DNA of 64,000 bases. It comes from Psychromonas arctica DSM 14288 (GTDB lineage: Bacteria > Pseudomonadota > Gammaproteobacteria > Enterobacterales > Psychromonadaceae). The notes below the pieces were generated by a model. It was not told where the DNA came from and made no database searches. It worked only from the letters and a program-made list of their open reading frames with translations. Positions within the stretch are counted from its first letter, which is position 1; each line of letters opens with the position of its first letter. The DNA is taken from positions 41,828-105,827 of the forward strand of contig NZ_AXWP01000026.1 in assembly GCF_000482725.1 (NCBI RefSeq), in the 5' to 3' direction. Below, in pieces: positions 35,653 to 45,842 of the stretch. The translations under genes and the position numbers were made by a program.

Positions 35653-36492
35653 TTGCGTATTGATGATGCTTTGGTATGGGCAGAGTTCACGCTTGTAAAT
35701 AGTGACTCTGCGCTTTTAGATGCACAGGTATTGTTAGCATTTGTACTTGGTAAAGAAACGATCTATTTAATAACATGGCCAGAGCGCGATTTAAGTGCAC
35801 AGCAAAAGGCACATTTTGAATCGTTAATAGAACAACGTGTTAATGGTCACCCAGTTGCTCATTTAGTTGGTCAGCGCGAGTTTTGGTCATTACCGTTAAA
35901 GGTCAATAATAGTACCTTAATACCGAGACCAGATACTGAAGTCTTAGTAGAGGTTACGCTTAACAAGATACTTGAAAAAAATCATCTTAATACCCATATA
36001 TTGGACTTGGGCACTGGCACTGGAGCGATCATTCTTGCACTCGCCAGTGAATTACCTCAAGCGCATTGCGTAGCGGTAGATTTTAGTGAGCAGGCAGTCA
36101 AACTTGCCACTGAAAACCGAGATAATTTAGAGCTTAAACAAGTACAGATATACCAAAGCGATTGGTTTGAAAATGTGCAGGGGCGGTTTGATGTGATTGT
36201 TAGTAACCCGCCTTATATTGACGCTAATGATAAACACCTTAACCTTGGCGATGTGCGTTTTGAACCTCTATCTGCCTTAGTCGCTAATGAACAGGGGTTA
36301 TCTGATATACGACATATTTGCGAGCAAGCAAAAGGTTATTTAAATGCTGATGGTTGCCTGTTATTTGAGCATGGTTTTGAACAAGCTGTGTTAGTTAGTC
36401 AGATTCTGCATGAAAATGGATTTACAGGTATACGAACGGAACAAGATTACGCAAATAACGACCGTGTGACGCTAGGATTTTTAACGTGTTAA
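35653..36492 (+). CDS. prmC: Release-factor glutamine methyltransferase PrmC
   Basis: The 279-residue SAM-dependent enzyme methylates the GGQ glutamine of release factors. The SAM loop ILDLGTGTGAIILALA and the catalytic NPPY (VSNPPYID) are intact, with FWSLPLKVN and TLIPRPDTE of the N-terminal domain. The start is TTG at 35653, directly after the prfA stop; AAGGTAC inside the prfA end is the ribosome site, so translation is coupled. Length matches Escherichia coli PrmC (277). Confidence 0.95.
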   Translation: MRIDDALVWAEFTLVNSDSALLDAQVLLAFVLGKETIYLITWPERDLSAQQKAHFESLIEQRVNGHPVAHLVGQREFWSLPLKVNNSTLIPRPDTEVLVEVTLNKILEKNHLNTHILDLGTGTGAIILALASELPQAHCVAVDFSEQAVKLATENRDNLELKQVQIYQSDWFENVQGRFDVIVSNPPYIDANDKHLNLGDVRFEPLSALVANEQGLSDIRHICEQAKGYLNADGCLLFEHGFEQAVLVSQILHENGFTGIRTEQDYANNDRVTLGFLTC

Positions 36493-36571
36493 CGTTCATA
36501 TTATAAATTTATATTTTTAAATAATATTAATAAAACAACTGTAAGTTTAATGACTTACCTCTAGGATAAAG

Positions 36572-36958
36572 ATGTATTCTATTTTAAAACACACACATAT
36601 GACCTTCATTCTGCTGGCTATAGTTATCTTTATTTTAAGATTCTTCTGGCTAAAGTCAGGGCATGTAAATGCACAAAAAGCCGTTTACAAAAAAATTCAT
36701 TTACACACTCATTTAACAATTATCGTTTTAGGACTAGCGTTAATGGGACTTTTGCACTTTAATCCTTTTGTTGAAAGTGGATATTGGTTATTAGAAAAAC
36801 TCATTGCTTTTGTTGCTTATTTTGCAATGGTACAAGTCGCATTAAATGAAAAAACTAAAAAACATATTCAATGGTTAGCGTTTATTGGTGCTTTCGGTTG
36901 GTTGGCCTACATAGCGAAATTAGCATTCACTAAACAAGCCATTTTATTAGTGGGGTAA
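36572..36958 (+). CDS. SirB2-family membrane protein
   Basis: The 128-residue protein has four hydrophobic helices and the SirB2 pattern (LKHTHMTFILLAIVIFILRF; KIHLHTHLTII). Conserved histidines near helix ends are typical. The function is unknown, but it lies between prmC and the SirB1 gene in many Gammaproteobacteria, exactly as here. Ribosome site AGGATAAAG. Confidence 0.88.
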   Translation: MYSILKHTHMTFILLAIVIFILRFFWLKSGHVNAQKAVYKKIHLHTHLTIIVLGLALMGLLHFNPFVESGYWLLEKLIAFVAYFAMVQVALNEKTKKHIQWLAFIGAFGWLAYIAKLAFTKQAILLVG

Positions 36959-36961
36959 AAA

Positions 36962-37822
36962 GTGGAATTAGATGAACAAGATGCAATAGAACAGCGCATT
37001 CTTAATACAAGTATTATTCATGAAGGTATTGACTATAGTGCATATTCGCTTTTGCAATTGGCGAGTATGGCGGAATCTGAAATTACTGGTCAGTCGATTT
37101 TACAATTTCAAGATTCAATGCGTTTGCAGATGATTGTGATCAAGTCACAAATAAAACATGAAACAACGAACGATCTTAATAAACTAAAAGTGCTGTTAAA
37201 TACACTTTATCAAGAGCAAGGTTTTAGTGGTGATTGGAAAGCTTTTTTCGAAGTTAAAAATGCTTTAGTCTCTAAAGTATTAGCGCGTCGTAAGGGCGTT
37301 CCCATTAGTTTGGGGATTTTATTGATTGAAATGCTAAAGGAGACTGGTTTTTCTGCACAGGGGATCTGCTTTCCAAGTGGGTTTATTGTTAAAGTTGAAT
37401 TAGAGTTTGATGTTATCTATGTCGACCCATTCAACGGCGAACTAGTTAGTTGTAAGCAACTAGAATTAAAAGTGCGTGGTCAGTTGGGTAATCATGCTCG
37501 ACTAACTGCTGAAATGCTCAATGCAGATTCAAATGAAGTAATTATAAAACGTTATATTAGCGTTTTAAAAGCGGCTTATATTCAAGCCGAAAATATCGAA
37601 TTAGCCTTGTTGTGTAGTGATATATTATTACGCCTTGATCCCGAAGATGCTTTTGAAGTAAGGGACCGAGGTTTCTTATTTCAACAGTTAGAATGTTTTC
37701 GCTTAGCGTGCAATGATTTCACCTATTTTATAGAACAGTGCCCAGAAGACCCGATTGTTAATTTATTAAAACAACAAATTAAGCAAATGACAGATGAGCA
37801 CAGTGCTCAGACAATTCATTAA
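36962..37822 (+). CDS. SirB1-family protein (transglutaminase-like plus TPR)
   Basis: The 286-residue protein has an N-terminal transglutaminase-like domain (with NALVSKVLARRKGVPISLGIL and GICFPSGFIVKV) and a C-terminal TPR-like helical part (residues 185-280). SirB1 proteins have no settled function. Start is GTG at 36962, 3 bases after the SirB2 stop, so the genes are coupled. kdsA follows after 92 bases. Confidence 0.85.
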   Translation: MELDEQDAIEQRILNTSIIHEGIDYSAYSLLQLASMAESEITGQSILQFQDSMRLQMIVIKSQIKHETTNDLNKLKVLLNTLYQEQGFSGDWKAFFEVKNALVSKVLARRKGVPISLGILLIEMLKETGFSAQGICFPSGFIVKVELEFDVIYVDPFNGELVSCKQLELKVRGQLGNHARLTAEMLNADSNEVIIKRYISVLKAAYIQAENIELALLCSDILLRLDPEDAFEVRDRGFLFQQLECFRLACNDFTYFIEQCPEDPIVNLLKQQIKQMTDEHSAQTIH

Positions 37823-37887
37823 TCACGATCCGGTATGTCGTGAATACTTGGTTATCCAACAATGAATTTACTGTAATATTGGGATAA

Positions 37888-38760
<873 letters not shown>

Positions 38761-38768
38761 GGTTACTT

Positions 38769-39173
38769 GTGTTATTAACTAAACAAGCGCGTACTTTTAT
38801 CGCCGTTGCTGCCTTTTTGGGCGCAACGGCGGTTATGTTTGGAGCGTATGCTAGCCATGGTTTAGCGCTATGGGCAACGCCCGCTCAAGTGTCACAAGTA
38901 CAACTTGCTGCGCAATATCAGTTATTCCATGCCATTACGTTATTGGTGGTTGCTGTGTTGGGCTGTGTGTTTACATTACCTGTGCTTTCTCAACGTTCAC
39001 TTACAATAAGTCAGTATTGTCTTACGCTTGGTATTTTTTGCTTTAGTGGGAGCTTGTATTATTTGGTCTTTTTAGGTTCAAAGCTGCTGGTTTTAATCAC
39101 TCCCGTGGGTGGTTTATTACTGATTTGTGGCTGGTTATCTATTGTTGTTTCTATGATTTTTAAACAAAAATAA
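38769..39173 (+). CDS. DUF423-family membrane protein (YgdD-like)
   Basis: The 134-residue protein has four hydrophobic segments and the family patterns GATAVMFGAYASHGL, QLAAQYQLFHAI and SGSLYYLVFLG. Its function is unknown. The start is GTG at 38769 with AAGG upstream. It lies just before rlmM, the same order as ygdD-rlmM in Escherichia coli. Confidence 0.85.
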   Translation: MLLTKQARTFIAVAAFLGATAVMFGAYASHGLALWATPAQVSQVQLAAQYQLFHAITLLVVAVLGCVFTLPVLSQRSLTISQYCLTLGIFCFSGSLYYLVFLGSKLLVLITPVGGLLLICGWLSIVVSMIFKQK

Positions 39174-39206
39174 AGGTTTATTGATGAACAATAAACTAAG
39201 GGGTAT

Positions 39207-40292
39207 ATGTTAGGTATTCTTTTATATTGTCGTCCAGGTTTTGAAAACGATTGTGCCAATGAAATTCAAGCAAAAGCTAGTGAGCTTGAAGTATTTGGTT
39301 ATATTAAAACGTTAAAAAATAGTGGGTTTGTTTTATATCATTGCTATGACCCATCACAAGTTGAAGCATTAGCTGAGCAATTAAACTTTGCTCAATTAAT
39401 TTTTGCACGTCAAATGATTGTGGCGGTTGCGTTAGTAGAAGAGTTGCCTGCTGAAGACCGTATTACGCCGATTTTAGCCATTACTCGCCAATTACCAATG
39501 GCCGGCGATGTTTATGTAGAATGTCCTGAAGGCGATGAAACTAAACCTCTGCTTACTTTTTGTCGTAAATTTACTGTACCTTTTAGACAAGCATTAAAAA
39601 AACACAATAATCTGACCAATAAAGAGAACCATAAAAAGCGACGTACACATGTTTGCTTTATGGATTATGAAACTGCCTATGTGGGTTATTCTTTACCCAA
39701 CAATCGCAGTGACGAACATATGGGGATCATGCGTTTAAGGTTCCCCAATGAAGCGCCAAGTCGTTCTACATTGAAGTTGGATGAAGCGTTCCAAACCTTT
39801 TTGACTAAAGAAGAACAAGCTTTACGTGCTCATTCTGGTTTGCGCGCAGTTGACTTAGGTGCGTGTCCCGGCGGTTGGACTTATCAATTAGTAAGACGTG
39901 GTATGTTCGTTAGTTGTGTCGATAATGGGGCGATGGCCGATAGCTTAATGGAAACAGGTCAAGTTACCCACTACATGGAAGATGGTTTTAAATTTGAACC
40001 TGAACGTAAAAACATTCATTGGTTAGTGTGTGACATGATTGAGAAACCCAAGCGTGTTGCAAAATTAATGGCGCAATGGTTAATTGATGGTTGGTGTAAA
40101 GAGGCGATTTTTAATCTCAAGTTACCCATGAAACAACGTTATCAAGAAGCCACTGACGATTTAAAAATATTAACTGATATGATTGATCAAGCTGGTTTTA
40201 ACTATGAATTACAAGCTAAGCATTTATATCATGACCGAGAAGAGATAACCGTGCATGTACGCCTAACTGATAAAATCTACGGCCCATTATAA
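39207..40292 (+). CDS. rlmM: 23S rRNA 2'-O-methyltransferase RlmM
   Basis: The 361-residue enzyme methylates the ribose of C2498 in 23S rRNA before the subunit is assembled. It has an N-terminal THUMP-like region and a SAM-binding Rossmann domain with VDLGACPGGWTYQLVRRGM and a K-D-K-E-like set including NLKLPMK. Length matches Escherichia coli RlmM (366). An AAGGGG ribosome site precedes the ATG. Confidence 0.95.
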   Translation: MLGILLYCRPGFENDCANEIQAKASELEVFGYIKTLKNSGFVLYHCYDPSQVEALAEQLNFAQLIFARQMIVAVALVEELPAEDRITPILAITRQLPMAGDVYVECPEGDETKPLLTFCRKFTVPFRQALKKHNNLTNKENHKKRRTHVCFMDYETAYVGYSLPNNRSDEHMGIMRLRFPNEAPSRSTLKLDEAFQTFLTKEEQALRAHSGLRAVDLGACPGGWTYQLVRRGMFVSCVDNGAMADSLMETGQVTHYMEDGFKFEPERKNIHWLVCDMIEKPKRVAKLMAQWLIDGWCKEAIFNLKLPMKQRYQEATDDLKILTDMIDQAGFNYELQAKHLYHDREEITVHVRLTDKIYGPL

Positions 40293-40435
40293 TCCTTATA
40301 TTGCTTAAATGAGTGGCTAATTTCTGCTTCTGCAATCTTAGTCGCTGATACTCATTGAGCTAAAATGCCCAAATTATATTGTCAATCATATAGCCACTAC
40401 CTAGTCGATTATATCGCCCATCACAAAGCTTAAAT

Positions 40436-41347
40436 TTATTGCAAATACATTGTATCTAAATACAAGTAAATGGGGCTGCTTAACTCGTACATATAAAAAT
40501 CCACACCTGCTATCTTACTTAAATCCATTTTTCTTAATTCAACACCCGCTTGAATAGTCGTAAGCAAAATACTTTGCTCACTATAACCGGGGGCAATTGT
40601 TAAATGTTGATCGTAACGGTCGCGGTAATTTGGATGCCCTTTATTATAGTGACGATCGGTAATAATTAAGGTCACTGGTAACGCGTTAGGGGCGGGATTA
40701 TAAAAGCCTATAGTTATCTTGCTATAATTCTGCCAATTGCCCGGAAAGTAACGAAGTGCGGCGCCACTATACTGTCGTGGTACAAAGGTGATTTGCATCA
40801 TACTGCTTGAGACTGGTTGTGTAATTGGCTTTTTAATCATTAATGGTTGATCTGCTTTCCAACGAGTTAGCTCGATCTCTTGATCAAATGAGGCTAAGAC
40901 GGGGAAATCTATTTGTGCTTTTGCTCCATCATAAATCAATAATGCAGAACGGTGCAGTACTAAACCTAATAACAGCAAGTAGGAGACTTTAAATAGCCAA
41001 TGGATAGGGTGTTTGCTAAATAAAATTATGCTTAATAATACTCCCATGTAATTGAGAAATAAGTCTTGTACCTCCATTTCACGTGAAAAATACGGTTGTA
41101 TTATTTCAATGCTCAGGCCAAAAGCAAAACATAATAGTGTAAGAGTGAAGCACTGTTTTAGCAGGGAGAATGCTCTGATGGTTGAGTGGTAATGCAGTAG
41201 TAAGAAACTCCAAAAACAAAAAACACTCAGATGACCAATAGGCCATAATGCTTCAATTAATCGTTGTGAAAATAAGCTACCCACATCAATGAATAGTAAT
41301 AATAAAGCACAGACAGCCAAACCAGCGAAAATTATTTTTTTAAACAT
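40436..41347 (-). CDS. VanZ-like membrane protein with C-terminal beta-rich domain
   Basis: The 303-residue protein has four to five N-terminal helices with a VanZ-like pattern (HLSVFCFWSFLLL and FGLSIEIIQPYF, then EVQDLFLNYMGVL), in the first 140 residues. A soluble beta-rich domain follows (about 150-303), resembling a galactose-binding-like fold; it would face the periplasm. VanZ-family proteins contribute to teicoplanin resistance in Gram-positives and their role here is unknown. The fusion with a sugar-binding-like domain suggests polysaccharide or peptidoglycan contact, which is inference. The gene stands alone. Confidence 0.7.
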   Translation of the reverse strand: MFKKIIFAGLAVCALLLLFIDVGSLFSQRLIEALWPIGHLSVFCFWSFLLLHYHSTIRAFSLLKQCFTLTLLCFAFGLSIEIIQPYFSREMEVQDLFLNYMGVLLSIILFSKHPIHWLFKVSYLLLLGLVLHRSALLIYDGAKAQIDFPVLASFDQEIELTRWKADQPLMIKKPITQPVSSSMMQITFVPRQYSGAALRYFPGNWQNYSKITIGFYNPAPNALPVTLIITDRHYNKGHPNYRDRYDQHLTIAPGYSEQSILLTTIQAGVELRKMDLSKIAGVDFYMYELSSPIYLYLDTMYLQ

Positions 41348-41501
41348 CTTTTAACTCAATGGGAGTGAAATGATAATGATTAGTGATGAGAAGGTTATTG
41401 TTACATTATTGAGTACTTATGTATTTTGTCTGCCTACTTTTACCGCTACTGAAGATAGCCATTAGATCCCGCTACTACAATTCATTATGTGTACATGCGC
41501 T

Positions 41502-41545
41502 GTGCCTTTTAGAACAATGATTATCAATGCTATTCAAAAAGGCAC
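41502..41545. repeat. 9-bp inverted repeat between alaA and the VanZ-like gene
   Basis: GTGCCTTTT and AAAAGGCAC are separated by 26 bases, 39 bases beyond the alaA stop. It could be a weak alaA terminator. Confidence 0.45.
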
Positions 41546-41584
41546 TTACATTTTGGGAGCAATTAACCTGTAATAGTATTGATT

Positions 41585-42799
41585 TTACTGGCTATAGCCT
41601 TCTAAGAAGCTACCTATTTTTTTGATCGCAATAGCCATTTCATCAACGCGAGGCAGACAAACGATACGGAAATGATCGGGCTTGTGCCAATTAAATCCGG
41701 TTCCCTGTACAATTAGTATTTTTTCTTCAACTAATAAATCCATGGCAAAACGTTGGTCATCTTTAATATTAAAACGCTTTTGATCTAATTTAGGAAAAAG
41801 ATATAATGCCCCATTGGGCTTAGTACAGCTAATACCCGGAATATCATTTAATAATTTCCAAGCCGTTTGTGTTTGGTCGTATAAACGCCCACCTGGCACT
41901 GTTAATTCATTAATACTTTGGTAGCCACCCAATGAAGTTTGTATTGCGTGTTGCATTGGCACATTGGCACACAAACGCATACTGGCTAAAATTTCTATGC
42001 CTGAAATATAATCACGTGCTTGTTTTTTAGCACCACTGATCATCATCCAACCTACTCGAAATCCACATACGCGATAGGCTTTAGACAAACCATCAAAGGT
42101 CACAATCAAAATGTCATCGGCTAAGGTTGCAAGCGGAATATGAACTGCATCATCATAGACAATTTTTGAGTAAATCTCATCGGAAAAAACAATTAAGTTG
42201 TGTTGACGTGCCAACTCAACTATTTGCTCTAATAACTCTTTACTATAAACAGCACCGGTTGGATTGTTTGGATTAATTAACACGATGCCTTTAGTACGAG
42301 AGGTGATTTTTGATTTAATATCGTCGATATCTGGAAACCAGTCTGACTCCTCATCACAAATATAATGAACGGCTTTACCACCTGATAGATTCGCAGCCGC
42401 AGTCCATAATGGATAATCTGGTGCAGGCACTAATATTTCGTCACCATTATTAAGCAAACTCTGCATCGCCATTACAATTAACTCGCTGACACCGTTACCA
42501 ATATAGATATCGTTTGTATCTAAAGATAATAAACCTTTCGCTTGGTAGTGCTGCATTACCGCTTTGCGTGCAGAAAATAGACCTTTACTATCACAATACC
42601 CCTGGCTATTTGGCAAGTTTTTGATCACGTCCATTAATACTTCTTCTGGGGCTTCAAAACCAAATTGGGCAGGGTTACCTATGTTCAATTTAAGAATGCG
42701 TTGACCTTCGTCTTCTAATTTCATCGCTTGCTTTAATACTGGTCCTCGAATGTCATAACAGACGTTATCTAGTTTGTTTGAACGAACAATTGAATACAT
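41585..42799 (-). CDS. alaA: Alanine-synthesising aminotransferase AlaA (YfbQ)
   Basis: The 404-residue PLP enzyme of aminotransferase class I transfers amino groups from glutamate to pyruvate. The N-terminus (RSNKLDNVCYDIRGPVL) and LKLNIGNPAQFGFEAPEEVL are very close to Escherichia coli AlaA (405). The PLP lysine lies in FDGLSKAYRVCGFRVGW. AAGGGG precedes the start. The gene is divergent from metR, with a MetR-type box between the two starts. Confidence 0.93.
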   Translation of the reverse strand: MYSIVRSNKLDNVCYDIRGPVLKQAMKLEDEGQRILKLNIGNPAQFGFEAPEEVLMDVIKNLPNSQGYCDSKGLFSARKAVMQHYQAKGLLSLDTNDIYIGNGVSELIVMAMQSLLNNGDEILVPAPDYPLWTAAANLSGGKAVHYICDEESDWFPDIDDIKSKITSRTKGIVLINPNNPTGAVYSKELLEQIVELARQHNLIVFSDEIYSKIVYDDAVHIPLATLADDILIVTFDGLSKAYRVCGFRVGWMMISGAKKQARDYISGIEILASMRLCANVPMQHAIQTSLGGYQSINELTVPGGRLYDQTQTAWKLLNDIPGISCTKPNGALYLFPKLDQKRFNIKDDQRFAMDLLVEEKILIVQGTGFNWHKPDHFRIVCLPRVDEMAIAIKKIGSFLEGYSQ

Positions 42800-42915
42800 T
42801 TAAACCCCTTAAACCCTAATTTTCATAATGCTTTTGATATTGGGTTAAAGTACCTCATCTCAATGCGTTAGTGAAGATGAAATAAAAAATATGTGGGGAT
42901 AAATGCAATTGATGG

Positions 42916-42928
42916 TGAATTTAATTCA
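42916..42928. promoter_or_regulatory. MetR-type box TGAA-N5-TTCA between alaA and metR
   Basis: TGAATTTAATTCA matches the MetR consensus TGAA-N5-TTCA exactly and lies 78 bases before the metR start and 117 before alaA. Autoregulation of metR is the simplest reading; control of alaA is possible. Confidence 0.6.
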
Positions 42929-43005
42929 ATTAATAATATAAAAGCTTTAATATAATTAATTATTAAAATAGAATTTCAACTTCTTTGCTTTTGTTAGGAC
43001 AAAAT

Positions 43006-43932
43006 ATGATTGAATTTAAACACTTAAAAACATTATCAGTATTAAGTAAAGCAGGGAGTTTAGTAGAAGCTGCAAAACAGTTACATTTAACCCAGTCAGC
43101 GTTATCACATCAGCTTAAAGAATTAGAACAACGCCTTGATTGTTCACTATTTATTCGTAAATCGCGTCCGATCCGTTTTACTATTTCTGGGCTCCGTATA
43201 TTAGAACTTGCAGACCAAGTGTTGCCTCAAATTCGTCAAGCAGAACGGGATCTTTCGCGTTTCGCTTCCGGTGATGCAGGGCGTTTACACATGGCAATTG
43301 AGTGTCATTCCTGCTTTCAGTGGTTAATGCCCGCCATTGATAAGTTCAGGGATAGTTGGCCAGAGGTAGAATTAGACTTTTCCAGTGGTTTTAGTTTTTT
43401 ACCATTACCGGCATTAAAGCGAGGTAATTTAGACTTAGTAGTAACCTCAGATCCACAACAAATTCCCGGCATCACTTATATTCCATTATTTAGTTACCAA
43501 TGTATGTTGGCGTTAAGTCGCCACCATCGCTTGGCAAACAAAACCTACATCGACGCTGAAGATCTGAGCGAAGAAACATTAATTACTTACCCTGTTGAAA
43601 AAGAACGATTAGATATTTTTAATGGTTTTTTAATGCTGGAAGGCGTATCGCCAGCCAATATTCGTCATGCAGATATGACCTTGATGATGTTACAACTAGT
43701 GGCAAGTGGCCGTGGTGTTGCCGGTTTACCCGATTGGGCATTATTTGAGTATTTACAAAAAGATTACGTGGTTGCTCGTCGTTTAGGCAAAGAGGGCGTC
43801 TGGAAAACCTTATATGCAGCAGTACGAGAAGAACAACAGTCTTTAGCATTTATTGAGGATTTTATCTCAACGGCTATCGATAGTTGTTTTGAAAACTTGA
43901 AAGGAATAAAAATGCCTTGCTCAATTTACTAG
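43006..43932 (+). CDS. metR: Methionine-pathway regulator MetR
   Basis: The 308-residue LysR-type activator is strongly like Escherichia coli MetR: MIEFKHLKTLSVLSKAGSL at the start, TQSALSHQLKELEQRL in the recognition helix and IECHSCFQWLMPAI in the effector domain. MetR uses homocysteine to control metE, metH and glyA. The frame opens at 42985, but the ATG at 43006 gives the family N-terminus with TAGGAC before it. In Escherichia coli metE lies opposite; here it is alaA. Confidence 0.92.
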   Translation: MIEFKHLKTLSVLSKAGSLVEAAKQLHLTQSALSHQLKELEQRLDCSLFIRKSRPIRFTISGLRILELADQVLPQIRQAERDLSRFASGDAGRLHMAIECHSCFQWLMPAIDKFRDSWPEVELDFSSGFSFLPLPALKRGNLDLVVTSDPQQIPGITYIPLFSYQCMLALSRHHRLANKTYIDAEDLSEETLITYPVEKERLDIFNGFLMLEGVSPANIRHADMTLMMLQLVASGRGVAGLPDWALFEYLQKDYVVARRLGKEGVWKTLYAAVREEQQSLAFIEDFISTAIDSCFENLKGIKMPCSIY

Positions 43933-43952
43933 GTGAACCATTATAGTTTTAG

Positions 43953-43987
43953 GGTTAAGAGCTTAGAGCTTAGAGCTTAGAGTTAAG
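43953..43987. repeat. Heptad tandem repeat, about five units
   Basis: Three perfect AGCTTAG units (43960-43980) are flanked by one imperfect unit on each side (GGTTAAG and AGTTAAG). It lies just after metR. Confidence 0.8.
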
Positions 43988-44203
43988 CTAGTAGGTTTAA
44001 AATTAAAAACAAGGATATTACAGGGATGGATTTGACAGCATTTTTTAACCTGTAAATAAATGAATGAAAAATAAACACTTAACATCCTTTATTCAGTTTA
44101 ATTGATCTAAAAGGCATTTATTTCAGTTGTTCAATTGCACGGGACTGTAGAAAAAGACACAATAAAATTACTGCTATTTAACTAATTAAAAGAGTAACCC
44201 GAT

Positions 44204-45451
44204 ATGAGTTGTTGTGATGTAAAAGGCTTGATGCCGCTCTCTGATGCACTACAAAAGATGCAAGCGTCCCTCACTAATGTGTGTGAGAAAATCGTTTTAC
44301 CTTTGCCTGAGGCGCTAGGTTTTACGCTGAGTGAAAATATAACTTCAGAAAAAAATGTCCCTGCATTTAATAATTCTGCAATGGATGGTTATGCATTACA
44401 TGCTAGCGATTTAAAAAATTGTGATACGGATAATCCCGTGCACTTGACCCAAATTGGAAAATCGTTTGCGGGTGCACCTTTTGCCGGTAAAACGCCTAAA
44501 GGCAGTTGTATTAGAATAATGACCGGTGCCGTTGTGCCTGATGACCTAGATTGTGTGGTGATGCAAGAACGCACTGTGGCAGAAGGTAAACAAATCACCT
44601 TCAACCACGCACCTAAACAACATAATAATGTACGTTTTGCTGGAGAAGATTTAAGTATTGGTCAAGCAGTATTACAACAGGGGCATAAATTAACACCTCG
44701 TGACATTCCATTACTTGCTTCATTAGGTATTGCTACCGTTGCTGTATACCGTCAATTAAAAGTGGCGGTTTTATCCTCGGGTGACGAATTAACAAGTTTA
44801 GGTGAGCCATTACAACAAGGGCAGATATACGACACTAATCGTTATAGTATTATGGCTTTATTATCACGTTTAAATGTTGAAATAATTGATTTTGGTATTA
44901 TCAAAGATGATTATGAAGCCATTAAACAGGCGATGGTCAGTGCTGATCAACAAGCTGATGTTGTGATCACTAGCGGTGGTGTATCTGTTGGTGAAGCAGA
45001 TTTCATTAAAGAAGTGCTCAATGAAATTGGTGAAATCGGTTTTTGGAAACTGGCTATTAAGCCCGGAAAACCATTTGCCTTTGGGAAGTTGAAAAACAGT
45101 GTCTTTTTTGGGTTGCCAGGAAATCCCGTTTCAGCTATCGTGACTCTATACCAATTAGCAGTGCCAGCAATGGCAAAAATGAGTGGTGAAGTCGTTAAAC
45201 CCGCTATTCGCTTCAATGCAATCTGTACCGATACATTGTCTAAAGCACCAGGAAGAACTGATTTTCAGCGCGGGAACTATTCTGTCAATGAACAAGGCCA
45301 ATTAGTTGTTAATACAACCGGTAATCAAGGCTCTGGTGTGTTTAGTTCAATGAGTCTGTCAAATTGCTTTATTGTGCTTGAGCAAGACCGTGGCAATATC
45401 AGCGTAGGTGAAACAGTGGTGATTGAACCGTATAGTCCTCTGATGGATTAA
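44204..45451 (+). CDS. moeA: Molybdopterin molybdenumtransferase MoeA
   Basis: The 415-residue enzyme inserts molybdate into adenylylated molybdopterin to make the molybdenum cofactor. FNNSAMDGYAL, SSGDEL and TSGGVSVGEADFIK are all typical MoeA motifs, and length matches Escherichia coli MoeA (411). No moaA or moeB gene is nearby, though a moeB often follows. A weak hairpin lies about 90 bases downstream. The N-terminal MSCCDVKGL is a small extension with a Cys pair. Confidence 0.94.
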   Translation: MSCCDVKGLMPLSDALQKMQASLTNVCEKIVLPLPEALGFTLSENITSEKNVPAFNNSAMDGYALHASDLKNCDTDNPVHLTQIGKSFAGAPFAGKTPKGSCIRIMTGAVVPDDLDCVVMQERTVAEGKQITFNHAPKQHNNVRFAGEDLSIGQAVLQQGHKLTPRDIPLLASLGIATVAVYRQLKVAVLSSGDELTSLGEPLQQGQIYDTNRYSIMALLSRLNVEIIDFGIIKDDYEAIKQAMVSADQQADVVITSGGVSVGEADFIKEVLNEIGEIGFWKLAIKPGKPFAFGKLKNSVFFGLPGNPVSAIVTLYQLAVPAMAKMSGEVVKPAIRFNAICTDTLSKAPGRTDFQRGNYSVNEQGQLVVNTTGNQGSGVFSSMSLSNCFIVLEQDRGNISVGETVVIEPYSPLMD

Positions 45452-45842
45452 TACGTTTAAAATGCCACCAATATAACGATAAAAAAGACCAACGCCATTA
45501 ATCATGTGGAGCAAGTAGCATTGGGGGAGATAAGCAAGTTTTAAGGCTATATTTTATAGCTTTTGGTGGGGTAATACAGTTAACCCATGAAAAGAGGAAC
45601 AATCATAAACAATGAAGTTTTTAGTGATTATGCCATTTATAAAAATGTTAGTAGCTTGCTTGTTTATTTACTCCGATAAAGTTGATTATTATAAACAACA
45701 TCGTTGCTTGATTATTGATGGTATTGGTACAAAAAATACAAAGGCATAAAAGAGACTTATATCCGTAAATGCAACGGGTATATTTAATGAAAAATATATT
45801 AAATACTAACTATAAGCACAATGATGTGCCTCAGGAAAAATT
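45452..45842. other. Spacer between moeA and aroG
   Basis: It holds a weak hairpin (45543-45564) and an open frame of 45 codons at 45612-45749 (start MKFLVIMPFIKM, then a polar part) whose nearest purine-rich site, AGAGGAAC, is too far upstream for a good start. I do not call the frame a gene. No leader peptide or TyrR-like box was clear before aroG. Confidence 0.45.
45543..45564 (+). terminator. Weak terminator-like hairpin after moeA
   Basis: GCTATA and TATAGC pair around a 3-base loop, with A-T and G-T pairs extending the stem to nine, then four Ts. Confidence 0.4.

Noticed and set aside
45612..45749. 45-codon frame before aroG as a leader peptide
   Set aside because: No cluster of Phe/Tyr/Trp codons and no attenuator hairpin pair is seen; the ribosome site is badly spaced.
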